DNA from: Pseudomonas putida S13.1.2
Lineage (GTDB): Bacteria > Pseudomonadota > Gammaproteobacteria > Pseudomonadales > Pseudomonadaceae
Direction: 5' to 3'
Assembly: GCF_000498395.2 (NCBI RefSeq)
Contig: NZ_CP010979.1
Span: 1,426,001-1,490,000, forward strand
Length of the DNA stretch: 64,000 nt
The notes under the pieces are model-generated. The model saw only the letters and a program-made list of their open reading frames with translations, had not been told where the DNA came from and did not search any database. A program made the translations under genes and the position numbers. Positions 26,052-35,936 of the stretch are shown here, one piece after another. Position 1 is the first letter of the stretch. Each line of letters starts with the position of its first letter.

Positions 26052-26235
26052 GACCACGCTCCCGTCGGCAACCTGAATGGGCCGTTGCTCCCTGGCCCAA
26101 GGGAAAACCTAATCAGCATAGCTGTCAGTTGCAAGTACGCCATGGTGCGCAGCTTGTGCTGTACTAACTTCAACTAAACCCTCAGGCCAATCTTGGCACC
26201 GGGGGGTAATTCTTCGCATTGCTGGAGTAACGCTA

Positions 26236-28302
26236 TTGGCCGTACACGGTACCCCGCGCAAATCTGCACGGCAGCTCACCTTGAAAGCGCCTGGATCGGC
26301 ACCGCTCGACCTCATGAGCGAAAGAATTGCGCAATTTGACTGGGGGCGTACCTCACTTGGACCGCTGCCGCGCTGGCCGGCCTCGTTGCGCATTGCCGTC
26401 GACATGATGCACTTGTCACCGTTTCCCTGTGCGGTGGTTTGGGGGACAGATCTCTGCGTGGTGCACAACGATGGCTATCGGGCGCTGCGGACCGCCAGGC
26501 CGGATGCGCTGGGCAATGCATTCGATGCGCTCTGGCTTGATACCTGGCCGGCAATGGGGCCCTGGGTATTCAAGGCGCTTGAAGGGCGTTCGAACTTTGT
26601 CGAGGACCCGCCCCTGCGCATCGTCTGCGGCGAAGGCAGCGAGCCGCTGTGGTGCGCATTCGGTTATGCTCCCCTGCACGATGAACTTGGAAACGTGGCG
26701 GGGTTTCTGCACACGGTAATCGAGACCACGGCCAGCGTTGAGGCGCACCACCATTGGCGTGAGCAGGCGCAGGGCTTTGAACGACAGATCGAGCGACATG
26801 TGGCCGAGCGCGAGCAGATCTGGCAGTTGTCGCGTGATGCAATGATGACAGTTACCCCTGAGTTCAAGATGTACGCTGCCAACCCTGCCTGGTACCGCAT
26901 CCTGGGTTGGGCTGAGGAGCAGGTTCGCAACCTGCCGATACTGGAACTGGTACATCCGGCGGATCGCGCCCAGGTACAGGTGGCAGTCTCCGGATTCCTG
27001 CAGTACCGCAATACCGAGCAACTGGAGACCCGCTTGCGTCACAGCGATGGCCACTACCACTGGTTTCGCTGGAGTGCCCGGTTCGATGGCAGCCTGCTGA
27101 CGGCAGTCGGTCGCGATATCACCGGAGAACGCGAAGAGGCAGCGCGTCAGTCCAAAGCGCTGATGCGCAACAGTGAACGCATGGAGGTTGTGGGCCAGTT
27201 GGCCGGGGGCATGGGCCATGAGATGAACAACCTGCTGTCTGGTATCGGCGGCAGTCTGGAGCTGTTGCAGCGGCGGATTCAGGATGGGCGGCTGGAGCGG
27301 ATCGACGCCTATCTGGAGGTCGCTCGCGACTCGGTGATGCGCGCCATGGAACTGACCCACCGCCTGCTGGCATTCTCTCGGCACCAACCACTTGCACCCA
27401 AGCCGCTGGACTTCAATCGGCAGTTGCGTCTAAGCGAGCCGTTGCTACTGAAGGCGCTGGGCGCAGAAATGCGCTTGCACTGGCAACTGGATGTTGCGCC
27501 GTGGGCCGTATGCCTTGACGTTACCCAACTTGAAAATGCCTTGGTCAACCTTTGCGCCAATGCCCGGGAAGCTTGCCTGGAGCGTGGCAATGTCACTGTT
27601 CGCAGCGTCAACGAGCGGTTGACGGCCAGCTTCCCGGATGAGAATGGACTGCCGCCAGGCGACTATGTAGCCTTGCACGTCGAGGACGATGGCCATGGCA
27701 TTTCGGCGCAGGACATTGCCAAGGCTTTTGAGCCGTTCTTCACCACCAAGCGCATCGGACGGGGTTCCGGGCTTGGGCTATCGATGGTGTATGGCTTTGT
27801 CGGCCAATCGGGGGGATACGCGTGGATCGAGTCGAACCCGAATCAGGGCACTCGGGTTTCCATGCTTTTCCCAAGGTGCTTTGACCCGGCACCCGAAGAG
27901 CCCAAGCCCGCGCAGCGTTCCCAGCGCATGGCCCAGGGCGAACGCCTGCTACTGATCGATGACGAGCTGAACTTACGTGCCGTGATGGGCGAATACCTGA
28001 CCGAACGCGGTTTTGTGGTGACTGATGCGGGTGACGCCAATACCGCGCTGGAGCGCTTTCGCCTTGACGATCCCTTTGATCTGGTGATTACCGACATCGG
28101 TTTACCAGGCGGTTTCAGTGGCCGGCAAGTGGCCAAGGCCATACGCATGCAGGTTCCTGCGCAAAAGATCCTGTTCATTACCGGCTATGCTGAACATTCT
28201 GTTGAAGCGCAGTTGCTTGATCAGCCGGGCACGGCACTGATGAACAAGCCGTTTTTGTTGGCGGACCTCGCCGATCAGGCGCTAAACATGCTCGAACAGT
28301 GA
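26236..28302 (+). CDS. PAS hybrid sensor histidine kinase
   Basis: This 688-residue cytoplasmic protein has no membrane segments. An N-terminal PAS-like domain at about 27-165 opens with RIAQFDWGRTSLGPLPRWP. A second PAS is at 200-295, and HisKA follows with GGMGHEMNNLLSGIGGSLEL. HATPase_c has NLCANAREACL and GSGLGLSMVYGFV. A C-terminal receiver domain (DLVITDIGLPGG) ends the protein. The start is TTG 26236, with GGAG 8 bases upstream; the next in-frame ATG (26314) would cut into the first domain. It converges with a second kinase whose stop is only 5 bases away. Confidence 0.8.
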   Translation: MAVHGTPRKSARQLTLKAPGSAPLDLMSERIAQFDWGRTSLGPLPRWPASLRIAVDMMHLSPFPCAVVWGTDLCVVHNDGYRALRTARPDALGNAFDALWLDTWPAMGPWVFKALEGRSNFVEDPPLRIVCGEGSEPLWCAFGYAPLHDELGNVAGFLHTVIETTASVEAHHHWREQAQGFERQIERHVAEREQIWQLSRDAMMTVTPEFKMYAANPAWYRILGWAEEQVRNLPILELVHPADRAQVQVAVSGFLQYRNTEQLETRLRHSDGHYHWFRWSARFDGSLLTAVGRDITGEREEAARQSKALMRNSERMEVVGQLAGGMGHEMNNLLSGIGGSLELLQRRIQDGRLERIDAYLEVARDSVMRAMELTHRLLAFSRHQPLAPKPLDFNRQLRLSEPLLLKALGAEMRLHWQLDVAPWAVCLDVTQLENALVNLCANAREACLERGNVTVRSVNERLTASFPDENGLPPGDYVALHVEDDGHGISAQDIAKAFEPFFTTKRIGRGSGLGLSMVYGFVGQSGGYAWIESNPNQGTRVSMLFPRCFDPAPEEPKPAQRSQRMAQGERLLLIDDELNLRAVMGEYLTERGFVVTDAGDANTALERFRLDDPFDLVITDIGLPGGFSGRQVAKAIRMQVPAQKILFITGYAEHSVEAQLLDQPGTALMNKPFLLADLADQALNMLEQ

Positions 28303-28307
28303 TGGGT

Positions 28308-29921
28308 TCAGGGGCGGCCCAGAATCTGCGTTACCTGCGTCTGCAGCTCTTTCAGTTCGAACGGCTTGCAGATCAGGTGCATGCCCGCGCCCAGAAAGCC
28401 CTCGCGGGCCATGGCCGTTTCCGCGTAGCCAGTAATGAACAGCACTGGCAAATGCGGATGCAGGCTGCGTGCAATTTCGGCCAGTTGTCGGCCATTCATG
28501 CCGGGTAGGCCGATATCGCTGACCAGTAGATCCACGGGTTGTGCCGAGCGCAGTACCTGGAGCCCTTGGGTGGCATTTGCCGCGCTGCGGCAGGGGAAGC
28601 CGCTCTCGCGCAAGGCCTGGCACAGCAATTGGCGAACATGGGGGTCGTCCTCCACTACCAGCACGTGACGGCCCCGACTTCCTTGCACAGGCACCGGCTT
28701 GCTTGGTGCCTTTGCCCGGCCGATATGGCGCGGTAGGTACAGGTCTACCCGGGTCCCCTGGCCGACCTGGCTGTGCAGGGCGACATGCCCGTGAGACTGC
28801 TTACTGAAGCCATATACCATTGACAGGCCCAGGCCAATGCCCTGGCCGATCGCCTTGGTACTGAAAAATGGCTCGAAAGCGCGCTCCAGTGTGCTCTGCG
28901 CCATGCCCTGGCCGTCATCGGTGATGCTCAACCGCAGGTAGTCACCCGCACATAGAGATCCGCTGGTGAACTGATTGTTGCCGATGTGCTGATTGCTCGC
29001 CTCGATTCGTAGCTGGCCACCACTGGGCATGGCCTCGCAGGCATTGAGCAGCAGGTTATCAAGGGCTTCCTGCAACTGTTTGTCATCAGCTTCTACCGGC
29101 CACAGCCCTTTGGCTATGTGGACGTGCAAGGTTACGGCAGGGTTCAGGCAAGCCTTCAGGCGTTTCACGTTGAGCAGGCCGTGCAGGTCCACACGCTGGC
29201 TGTTCAACGATTGGCGGGAAGAGAAGGCCAGCAAGCGGTGAGTCACGCGGGCAGCGCGTGCTACAGCTTCACGGCCCATATCCAGCACGCTGTCCAGGCC
29301 ATCGCTGCGGCCTTGATGCAAGCGCCGTTCAATTAGCTCGAAGCTGCCGCCAATGCTGGTGAGCAAGTTGTTGAAGTCATGCGCAACCCCCCCGGCCAGT
29401 TGGCCAATGGCTTCCATCTTGCGTGCTTGGTAGCGGGCGAAATCGTCGCGTTCCTGTTCCTTCTCTGCCAACGCAATCTGGGTGTTCAGGCGCTGCTGCA
29501 GGTCCTGCAACTGATCGCGGGCAGCGTACTGCCGGCGCCGGTTGCGCAGGGCGGATTGTGTCATGTGCAACAGTTGGGCGTTATCGAACGGGGCGAACAG
29601 CAGTAAAAGATTGCCCACTGGGTGGTTACCCGCGCCTGCGGCCGACCAGGCGCCTTGAATGAGCAGCACGATAGGCAGGTCCGACCAGCTCTGTTGCTGG
29701 TCAATAAATGCTTGCAGCAACGCGCTTGGGCCCTGGCTGAACACTTGCTCGGCAATGATTGCCAGGCCTGCGCCTTCTGCCAGGCAAGACTTCAGGTTGG
29801 GCAGGTCGACGGCGCACAGGCTATTGATGCCGGCTGAGGCGAGCAGGCGCGAGGTGTCCGCTGCTAATGGCGGGGGTGCCAGAATCAAGGCACGTTCATC
29901 CAGCGCCAATGAATGGGCCAA
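28308..29921 (-). CDS. Soluble hybrid histidine kinase
   Basis: This 537-residue protein has an N-terminal receiver-like segment (about 5-120), probably degenerate, then a coiled coil. HisKA follows with GGVAHDFNNLLTSIGGSFEL, then HATPase_c (NLLLNACEAMP, GIGLGLSMVYGFS) and a C-terminal receiver (DLLVSDIGLPGMNG). It has no membrane segment. The start is given as TTG 29921 because AGGAG sits 7 bases before it; an ATG at 29954 has no such site. It resembles the convergent kinase at 26236 in its catalytic half, so they may be paralogues sharing a partner. Confidence 0.75.
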   Translation of the reverse strand: MAHSLALDERALILAPPPLAADTSRLLASAGINSLCAVDLPNLKSCLAEGAGLAIIAEQVFSQGPSALLQAFIDQQQSWSDLPIVLLIQGAWSAAGAGNHPVGNLLLLFAPFDNAQLLHMTQSALRNRRRQYAARDQLQDLQQRLNTQIALAEKEQERDDFARYQARKMEAIGQLAGGVAHDFNNLLTSIGGSFELIERRLHQGRSDGLDSVLDMGREAVARAARVTHRLLAFSSRQSLNSQRVDLHGLLNVKRLKACLNPAVTLHVHIAKGLWPVEADDKQLQEALDNLLLNACEAMPSGGQLRIEASNQHIGNNQFTSGSLCAGDYLRLSITDDGQGMAQSTLERAFEPFFSTKAIGQGIGLGLSMVYGFSKQSHGHVALHSQVGQGTRVDLYLPRHIGRAKAPSKPVPVQGSRGRHVLVVEDDPHVRQLLCQALRESGFPCRSAANATQGLQVLRSAQPVDLLVSDIGLPGMNGRQLAEIARSLHPHLPVLFITGYAETAMAREGFLGAGMHLICKPFELKELQTQVTQILGRP

Positions 29922-30000
29922 AACGGCTCTCCTGTAGGGTGGCCTGATATCCACTGGACTCTGGGCACACGCCCAGGGTTCAACAATATTCAGGTGTTAC

Positions 30001-31056
30001 CTACAGGCCCTGTTGCAGTATGGGGTCGTCCGGGTTCTGCCGCTCAAGCTCGGCCAGCAGCACTTGTACGTTCTGCAATTGCCCGGTCTCTTTCCAGTAC
30101 TGAATCAGTAACACGCGCGCCCGGCGGTTGGCCGGCTGGCGGTTGAGTACGGTTTCCAGCTGCTTTTGCGCGGCGTCGAGTTGTTCCAGGTCGTGCAGGG
30201 TGACTGCCAGCGTATAGCGGTAGTCGGCGTTGTCCGGGTCCAGCTCGACGGCGCGGGACAGGGCCAGCAAAGCGTATTCGCGCTGCTCGTGACGGTTCAG
30301 CCACAGCCCGAGCTCGTATTGCAGGAAGGCTGAGTCGGGGCTTAGCGCCAAGGCTTTGCCCAACACCTGACGCGAGGCATCGTGGTGGCCCTGACGCTCC
30401 AGCAGACGCACCTGGGTGGCCAAGGCGTCGAGGTTGCCGGGTGCCACCTCCAGCGCCCGCTGCAGGGCCGTAGCCGCCTGTGTGTAGTCGTTTTCGTGCA
30501 GGTACAGGCGTGCCAGGTGCACTTGGGCGTCGGCATCCTCGGGTTGTTGCTCGAGCGCCTGCTGGTAGTGTTCAAGGGCTGCCTGCAACGGGCCGAAGTA
30601 CAGGCCGATGGCATCGGGGTCGAGGCCTACCAGGGCATCCACGGCAGCAAAGCGCACGCTTTGGTCGTCGTCGTCCAGCAGCGGGCCGAGTACCAGGCTG
30701 CGCTGCGCCGCCGGCAGCAGGCGGCGGATACCGGCGATGGCCGCACGGCGCACCAGCGGGTCGGCATGCTCCAGGTCCTGGCGGGCGAGTTTCAATGCCT
30801 GGGGGGACGGGTAGTTGGGTAGCTCGGCATACAGTGCAGCGCGGCGGATAGGGGGCAGGTCATTGCGTTGCAATTGCTGGTAAAGCACGCGCGCTGCACC
30901 GGGTTGGCCGTCATGGGCCTGGCGCAGGGCCTTGGCATAGCTGTGTGCAGGCAAGGTCGGCGGTGCTGGCTGATCGTCGCGCCACAGGTAACCGAACAGG
31001 GCCGATACCAGGATCAACAGCAGCAGGGCGATCAGGTAGCGGTTGCGTCTGTGCAT
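30001..31056 (-). CDS. Membrane-anchored TPR protein
   Basis: This 351-residue protein has an N-terminal membrane anchor at about 8-24 (LIALLLLILVSALFGYLW). A short HEAT-like stretch (ADPLVRRAAIAGIRRLL, QSVRFAAVDALVG) precedes five or more tetratricopeptide repeats to the C-terminus (ALEHYQQALEQQPEDADAQVHLARLYL, then further units). Such proteins act as periplasmic or membrane scaffolds. The combination of HEAT and TPR units in one short protein is unusual. It sits apart from the efflux operon, behind a terminator on the same strand, and no partner is evident. Confidence 0.75.
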   Translation of the reverse strand: MHRRNRYLIALLLLILVSALFGYLWRDDQPAPPTLPAHSYAKALRQAHDGQPGAARVLYQQLQRNDLPPIRRAALYAELPNYPSPQALKLARQDLEHADPLVRRAAIAGIRRLLPAAQRSLVLGPLLDDDDQSVRFAAVDALVGLDPDAIGLYFGPLQAALEHYQQALEQQPEDADAQVHLARLYLHENDYTQAATALQRALEVAPGNLDALATQVRLLERQGHHDASRQVLGKALALSPDSAFLQYELGLWLNRHEQREYALLALSRAVELDPDNADYRYTLAVTLHDLEQLDAAQKQLETVLNRQPANRRARVLLIQYWKETGQLQNVQVLLAELERQNPDDPILQQGL

Positions 31057-31177
31057 CGGACGGTCCGTGGTGGCGGGAAGGGCAGAGCTTGGGCCAGCCG
31101 GGGGGCAAATGCAACCGAGTGCGGGCACCAAGGCGGTCGCGCGCAAATCCCACAGGCATAATTGGCCCGAAACAAAC

Positions 31178-31229
31178 GTAGGAGCGAGCTTCGCTCGCGA
31201 TGCGCCGCGCGGGCGGCGCTCGATCTCGC
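31178..31229. repeat. REP-like palindromic element
   Basis: This stretch begins GTAGGAGCGAGCTTCGCTCGCGA, the head of a Pseudomonas REP variant with an internal GCGAGC/GCTCGC palindrome. A GC-rich half follows (CGCCGCGCGGGCGGCG). A related half-site lies at 53348-53373. It separates the TPR gene from the efflux operon. Confidence 0.65.
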
Positions 31230-31252
31230 AGGCGCTGAAGCTTCAAAGGCAT

Positions 31253-31284
31253 AAAAAAGCCCCGCAGACCAAGGCCTGCGGGGC
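31253..31284 (-). terminator. Rho-independent terminator of mexEF-oprN
   Basis: Read on the minus strand, GCCCCGCAG pairs with CTGCGGGGC across an 8-base loop and is followed by six T residues. It lies about 50 bases beyond the oprN stop and should end the efflux operon transcript. Confidence 0.85.
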
Positions 31285-31332
31285 AAACGGTTGGGGGAGG
31301 AGCCAACCAAAGGAGTCGTTGAAACGGGTGTA

Positions 31333-32748
31333 TCAGCGTGCGCTGGCCACGGTCTCCGGTTGCCAGCCGCCGCCCAGGGCCTTGTAGATGGAGACGATAC
31401 CGCGGTACAGATCGACCTCACCCTGGGCCTGCGCATCCTCAGCGCTCAGCCGCTCGCGCTCGGCGTCGAGCAGTACCAGGTAGTCCACCGTACCTTCGCG
31501 ATATCGAATCGAGGCCAGCTCCGCTGCCTTGCGGCTGGCGTCGCTCTGGCGCATCAGCGACAGCAGCCGCTGCTGGGTCTTGTCGTAATCGCTGAAGGCG
31601 TTGGCCGATTCTTCCAGGGCCAGCAATACCTGCTGCTCGTAGTTGGCCAGCGCCCCTTCGGCATCGGCCTTGGCGCCGCGCAGGCGGGCCCGTACGCTGC
31701 CCAGGTCGAAGGCTGCCCAGGTAATGCTTGGTCCCAGCGCCCAGGCATTGGCTGCCGAGGAGCCGATCTGCGAGCCGCGTGCGGCGGTAAAGCCAAGGAA
31801 GCCGCTGAGGCTGACGCGGGGGAACAGGTCTGCGGTGGCCACGCCGACGTTGGCGGTGGCGGCAGCCAGCTGGCGCTCGGCACTGCGGATGTCCGGGCGA
31901 CGGCGCAACAGTTCACCGGGGTCACCCACCGGCAACGCCTTGGCGATGGCCGGCAGGTCCTTGGGTGACAGGTCTACGCTGAGCGCGTCCGGGCGCTGGC
32001 CGAGCAGGGCGGCGATGCGGTGCCGCGCCCGTGCCTGTTCGGCCTGCAGTTGCGGCACGGTGGCTTCGACCCCGGCCAGGCGTGCATCGGCACGTACCAC
32101 GTCGAGGTCGTTGCCCACGCCGGCATCGCGCAGTGTTTCGGTAATGGTCCGCGATTCCTGCTGGGTCTTGAGGTTGGCCAAGGCGATTTTCTCGCGCAAT
32201 TGCGCACCGCGCAGTTGCCCATAGGCATCGACCAGTTCGGCGATCAGGCTGACCTGCAACTGTTGCAGGTCGGCGGCGGCTACCGCTTCCTGGGCTTCGC
32301 TGGCCTCGATCTGGCGCTGGATGCGCCCGAACAGGTCAAGCTCCCAGGCCATGTCCAGGCCCAGGTCATAGCGCTCGCTGTTCACCCGCTGCGTGGTCTG
32401 GCCGGGGATCTGGCCCTTGCCGATCTCGCTGCTGGCGCCGCTGGTGACCACCGGGAACTGGTCGTTTTCGGCGTCTTCGCGGATGGAACGGGCGGATTTC
32501 AGGCGGGCGAAGGCCACGCGCAAGTCACGGTTGCCGTCCAGCGAAGCCTGCACCAGCTGGTTCAACACCGGGTCGTCGAACTGCTTCCACCACAGGCTTT
32601 CGAAGCGGCTACGGTCGTAGGCCTTGGCCTGCACATCGCTGCTCAGTTGTGCAGGTTCGGTTGCCGGGGCCTGGTAGTCCGGGCCTACCGCACAGGCTGC
32701 CAGGGCCAGTGCCAGCAGGCTTGGGGTGAGGGGTTTGAGCAGGTTCAT
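31333..32748 (-). CDS. oprN: RND efflux outer-membrane lipoprotein
   Basis: This 471-residue protein has a lipoprotein signal (lipobox ALAAC, lipidated Cys near 19) and two outer-membrane efflux (OEP) repeats. It forms the trimeric outer-membrane channel of a tripartite RND pump. Motifs include WWKQFDDPVLNQLVQASLDGN at the start of the first repeat and LLRRRPDIRSAERQLAAATAN in the second. The start overlaps the mexF stop by four bases (ATGA). A terminator follows. The order MFP-RND-OMF with this sequence fits the MexEF-OprN system. Confidence 0.85.
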   Translation of the reverse strand: MNLLKPLTPSLLALALAACAVGPDYQAPATEPAQLSSDVQAKAYDRSRFESLWWKQFDDPVLNQLVQASLDGNRDLRVAFARLKSARSIREDAENDQFPVVTSGASSEIGKGQIPGQTTQRVNSERYDLGLDMAWELDLFGRIQRQIEASEAQEAVAAADLQQLQVSLIAELVDAYGQLRGAQLREKIALANLKTQQESRTITETLRDAGVGNDLDVVRADARLAGVEATVPQLQAEQARARHRIAALLGQRPDALSVDLSPKDLPAIAKALPVGDPGELLRRRPDIRSAERQLAAATANVGVATADLFPRVSLSGFLGFTAARGSQIGSSAANAWALGPSITWAAFDLGSVRARLRGAKADAEGALANYEQQVLLALEESANAFSDYDKTQQRLLSLMRQSDASRKAAELASIRYREGTVDYLVLLDAERERLSAEDAQAQGEVDLYRGIVSIYKALGGGWQPETVASAR

Positions 32749-35700
32749 GCATGGTTCTCCAGCACTTGAACGCGCTCGGCCTTGCGGGCCTGGCGACGCT
32801 CGACGAAACGGCGGATCAGGAAGAAGAACACCGGGGTCAGGAACAGGCCGAACACGGTCACGCCGATCATCCCCGAGAACACCGCCACACCCATGGCATG
32901 GCGCATTTCCGAACCTGCACCAGAGCTGAACACCAGCGGCACCACACCCATGATGAAGGCAATCGAAGTCATCAGGATCGGCCGCAGGCGCAGGCGGCAG
33001 GCTTCCAGTACAGCAGCCAGCGGATCCAGGCCTTTGGCCTGTTCATCCTTGGCGAATTCCACGATCAGGATCGCGTTCTTGCACGCCAGGCCCACCAGCA
33101 CGATCAGGCCGATCTGGGTGAAGATGTTGTTGTCGCCACCCGACACGATCACACCGGTAATGGCCGACAGCAGGGTCATCGGTACGATCAGGATCACCGC
33201 CAACGGCAGGCTCCAGCTTTCGTACTGGGCGGCCAGCACCAGGAACGCCAGCAGCACGCACAGCGGGAAGACCAGCAGTGCGGTGTTGCCCGAGAGGATC
33301 TGCTGGTAGGTCAGGTCGGTCCACTCGAAGGTCATGCCGTTGGGCAGTTCTTCTTTCAGCAGCTTCTCGATGGCAGCTTCGGCCTGGCCAGAGCTGTAGC
33401 CCGGGGCTGCTGCACCGTTGATTTCTGCGGTGATAAAGCCGTTGTAGTGCATCACGCGGTCCGGCCCGGAGGTGTCGCTGACCTTGAGGAAGGTCGCCAG
33501 CGGGATCATCTCGCCCAGGTTGTTGCGCACCTTCAACTGGCCGATCTGCTCGGCATCGAGGCGGAACTGCTGCTCAGCCTGGACGTTGACCTGGTAGGTG
33601 CGGCCAAAGCGGTTGAAGTCGTTGGTGTACAGCGAGCCCAGGTAAACCTGCAAGGTGTCGAAGATATCGTTGATCGCCACGCCGTGGGTCTTGGCCTTTT
33701 CCCGGTCGATGGCGGCATCGACCTGCGGCACATTGACCTGGTAGCTGGTGAACAGGCCTGCCAGCTCCGGCACGTTGTGGCTCTTGGCGATGATGTTCTG
33801 GGTTTCCTTGTACAGCGCTTCGTAACCCAGGTTGCCACGGTCTTCGATTTGCAGGCGGAAGCCGCCGATTGTGCCCAGGCCCTGTACGGGCGGCGGGGGG
33901 AAGATTGCGATGTAGGCTTCCTGGATGTCGGCGAACTGGGCATTCAGCGTGGCGGCAATAGCGGCCGCCGACTGGCTTGGGTCCTTGCGCTCATCGAACG
34001 ATTTGAGCGAGACGAACACAATGCCGCTGTTCGGGCTGTTTGTGAAACCGTTGATCGACAGGCCAGGGAAGGCGATGGAGTCGGCAACACCTGGTTGCTT
34101 GAGGGCCGCCTCGCTCATTCTTTTGATCACCGCCTCGGTACGGTCGAGGCTGGCCGCGTCCGGCAGTTGGGCGAAGGCCACCAGGTACTGCTTGTCCTGG
34201 GCTGGCACGAAGCCGGTCGGCGTGGACGAGAAGCCCAGGTAGGTCAGGCCCATCAGGCCGGCATAGACGAACAGGGCGATGCCGCTGGAGCGGATGACCC
34301 GGCGCACGCCACCGACGTAGCTGTGGCTGGCGCGGTCGAAGAAACGGTTGAACGGCGAGAACAGCCAGCTGCCCAGCAGCTTGTCGAGCAACCGCGAGAA
34401 ACGGTCCTTGGGCGCATGGTGTTCCTTCAGCAGCACGGCAGCCAGGGCCGGCGACAGGGTCAGCGAGTTGAACGCCGAGATCACGGTGGAAATGGCGATG
34501 GTCAGGGCGAACTGCTTGTAGAACTGCCCGGTAAGGCCGGAAATGAACGCCGCAGGTACGAACACGGCGCACAGCACCAGGGCGGTGGCAATGATCGGCC
34601 CGGTCACTTCGCTCATGGCCTTTTGCGTGGCTTCCAGCGGTTTCAGGCCCAGCCCTATATTGCGCTCGACGTTTTCCACCACGACGATGGCGTCGTCCAC
34701 CACAATGCCGATGGCCAGCACCAAGCCGAACAGCGACAAGGCGTTGAGCGAGAAGCCGAACAGGTGCATCACTGCAAAGGTACCGATCAACGATACCGGC
34801 ACGGCCAGCAGCGGGATGATCGAGGCACGCCAGGTCTGCAGGAACAGGATGACCACCAGCACGACCAGCACCAGGGCTTCGAACAGGGTGTGCACCACTG
34901 CTTCGATGGAGCCGCGCACGAAGATGGTCGGGTCATAGACGATGCTGTAGTCCATCCCTTCAGGGAAGTCCTTCTTCAGCTCGGCCATTTTCGCCCGCAC
35001 TTCGTCGGAGATTTCGATGGCGTTGGAGCCTGGGCGCTGGAAGATCGGGATGGCCACCGCTGGCTGGTTGTTCAGCAGCGAGCGCAAGGCGTACTGGCTG
35101 GAGCCGAGTTCGACCCGGGCGATGTCCTTCAGGCGCGTGATTTCGCCATCGGCACCGGCACGGATGATGATGTTCTCGAACTCTTCCTCGTTGACCAGAC
35201 GGCCCTGGGTGTTGATCGACAGCTGGAAGCTGGTGGAGCCCGGGGCGGGCGGGGCGCCCAGCTGGCCGGCGGCCACCTGGCGGTTCTGCTCGCGGATGGC
35301 CGCAACCACATCACTGGCGGTGAGGTTGCGCGAAGCGGTCTTGTTCGGGTCCAGCCACACGCGCAGCGAGTAGTCGCCCATACCGAACAGTTGAACATCG
35401 CCGATGCCGCCCAGGCGCGCCAGCTCGTCCTTGATGTTGAGGATGGCGTAGTTGGACAGGTAGAGCATGTCGTAGCGGTTGTCCGGCGAGGTCAGGTGCA
35501 CGACCATGGTCAGGTCGGGCGAGGCCTTGTCGACGGTAATACCGATACGCGTCACTTCCTCGGGCAGCTTGGGCTGGGTACGGGTAACGCGGTTCTGCAC
35601 CTGCACCTGGGCGTTGTCCAGGTCAGTGCCCAGGGCGAACGTGATGGTCAGCGTCAGCTTGCCGTCAGCGGTGGACTGGGAAGACATGTACAGCATGTTC

Positions 35701-35924
35701 TCCACACCGGTAATGGCCTGCTCCAGCGGCGCGGCGACGGTTTCGCCGATAACCTTGGGGTTGGCGCCGGGGAAGTTGGCACGCACCACCACGGTGGGTG
35801 GCACCACTTCGGGGTATTCGCTGATCGGCAGCTGGAACAGCGAGATCGAACCCGCAATCAGCAGCACCAGCGACAGCACCGCGGCGAAAATCGGCCGGGT
35901 AATGAAGAATTTCGAGAAGTTCAT
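32745..35924 (-). CDS. mexF: RND efflux pump inner-membrane transporter
   Basis: This 1059-residue protein has twelve membrane segments and two large periplasmic loops, the usual RND length. It exports drugs by proton antiport. The N-terminus (MNFSKFFITRPIFAAVLSLV) and PGANPKVIGETVAAPLEQAI closely match MexF as I recall it. The proton-relay aspartate pair is in TM4 (VLAIGIVVDDAIVVVENVER), and a hydrophobic loop GLACKNAILIVEFAKD lies near TM11. It lies 12 bases after mexE and overlaps oprN by four bases, so the three are co-transcribed. Confidence 0.9.
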   Translation of the reverse strand: MNFSKFFITRPIFAAVLSLVLLIAGSISLFQLPISEYPEVVPPTVVVRANFPGANPKVIGETVAAPLEQAITGVENMLYMSSQSTADGKLTLTITFALGTDLDNAQVQVQNRVTRTQPKLPEEVTRIGITVDKASPDLTMVVHLTSPDNRYDMLYLSNYAILNIKDELARLGGIGDVQLFGMGDYSLRVWLDPNKTASRNLTASDVVAAIREQNRQVAAGQLGAPPAPGSTSFQLSINTQGRLVNEEEFENIIIRAGADGEITRLKDIARVELGSSQYALRSLLNNQPAVAIPIFQRPGSNAIEISDEVRAKMAELKKDFPEGMDYSIVYDPTIFVRGSIEAVVHTLFEALVLVVLVVILFLQTWRASIIPLLAVPVSLIGTFAVMHLFGFSLNALSLFGLVLAIGIVVDDAIVVVENVERNIGLGLKPLEATQKAMSEVTGPIIATALVLCAVFVPAAFISGLTGQFYKQFALTIAISTVISAFNSLTLSPALAAVLLKEHHAPKDRFSRLLDKLLGSWLFSPFNRFFDRASHSYVGGVRRVIRSSGIALFVYAGLMGLTYLGFSSTPTGFVPAQDKQYLVAFAQLPDAASLDRTEAVIKRMSEAALKQPGVADSIAFPGLSINGFTNSPNSGIVFVSLKSFDERKDPSQSAAAIAATLNAQFADIQEAYIAIFPPPPVQGLGTIGGFRLQIEDRGNLGYEALYKETQNIIAKSHNVPELAGLFTSYQVNVPQVDAAIDREKAKTHGVAINDIFDTLQVYLGSLYTNDFNRFGRTYQVNVQAEQQFRLDAEQIGQLKVRNNLGEMIPLATFLKVSDTSGPDRVMHYNGFITAEINGAAAPGYSSGQAEAAIEKLLKEELPNGMTFEWTDLTYQQILSGNTALLVFPLCVLLAFLVLAAQYESWSLPLAVILIVPMTLLSAITGVIVSGGDNNIFTQIGLIVLVGLACKNAILIVEFAKDEQAKGLDPLAAVLEACRLRLRPILMTSIAFIMGVVPLVFSSGAGSEMRHAMGVAVFSGMIGVTVFGLFLTPVFFFLIRRFVERRQARKAERVQVLENHA

Positions 35925-35936
35925 CGGTATGTTCCC

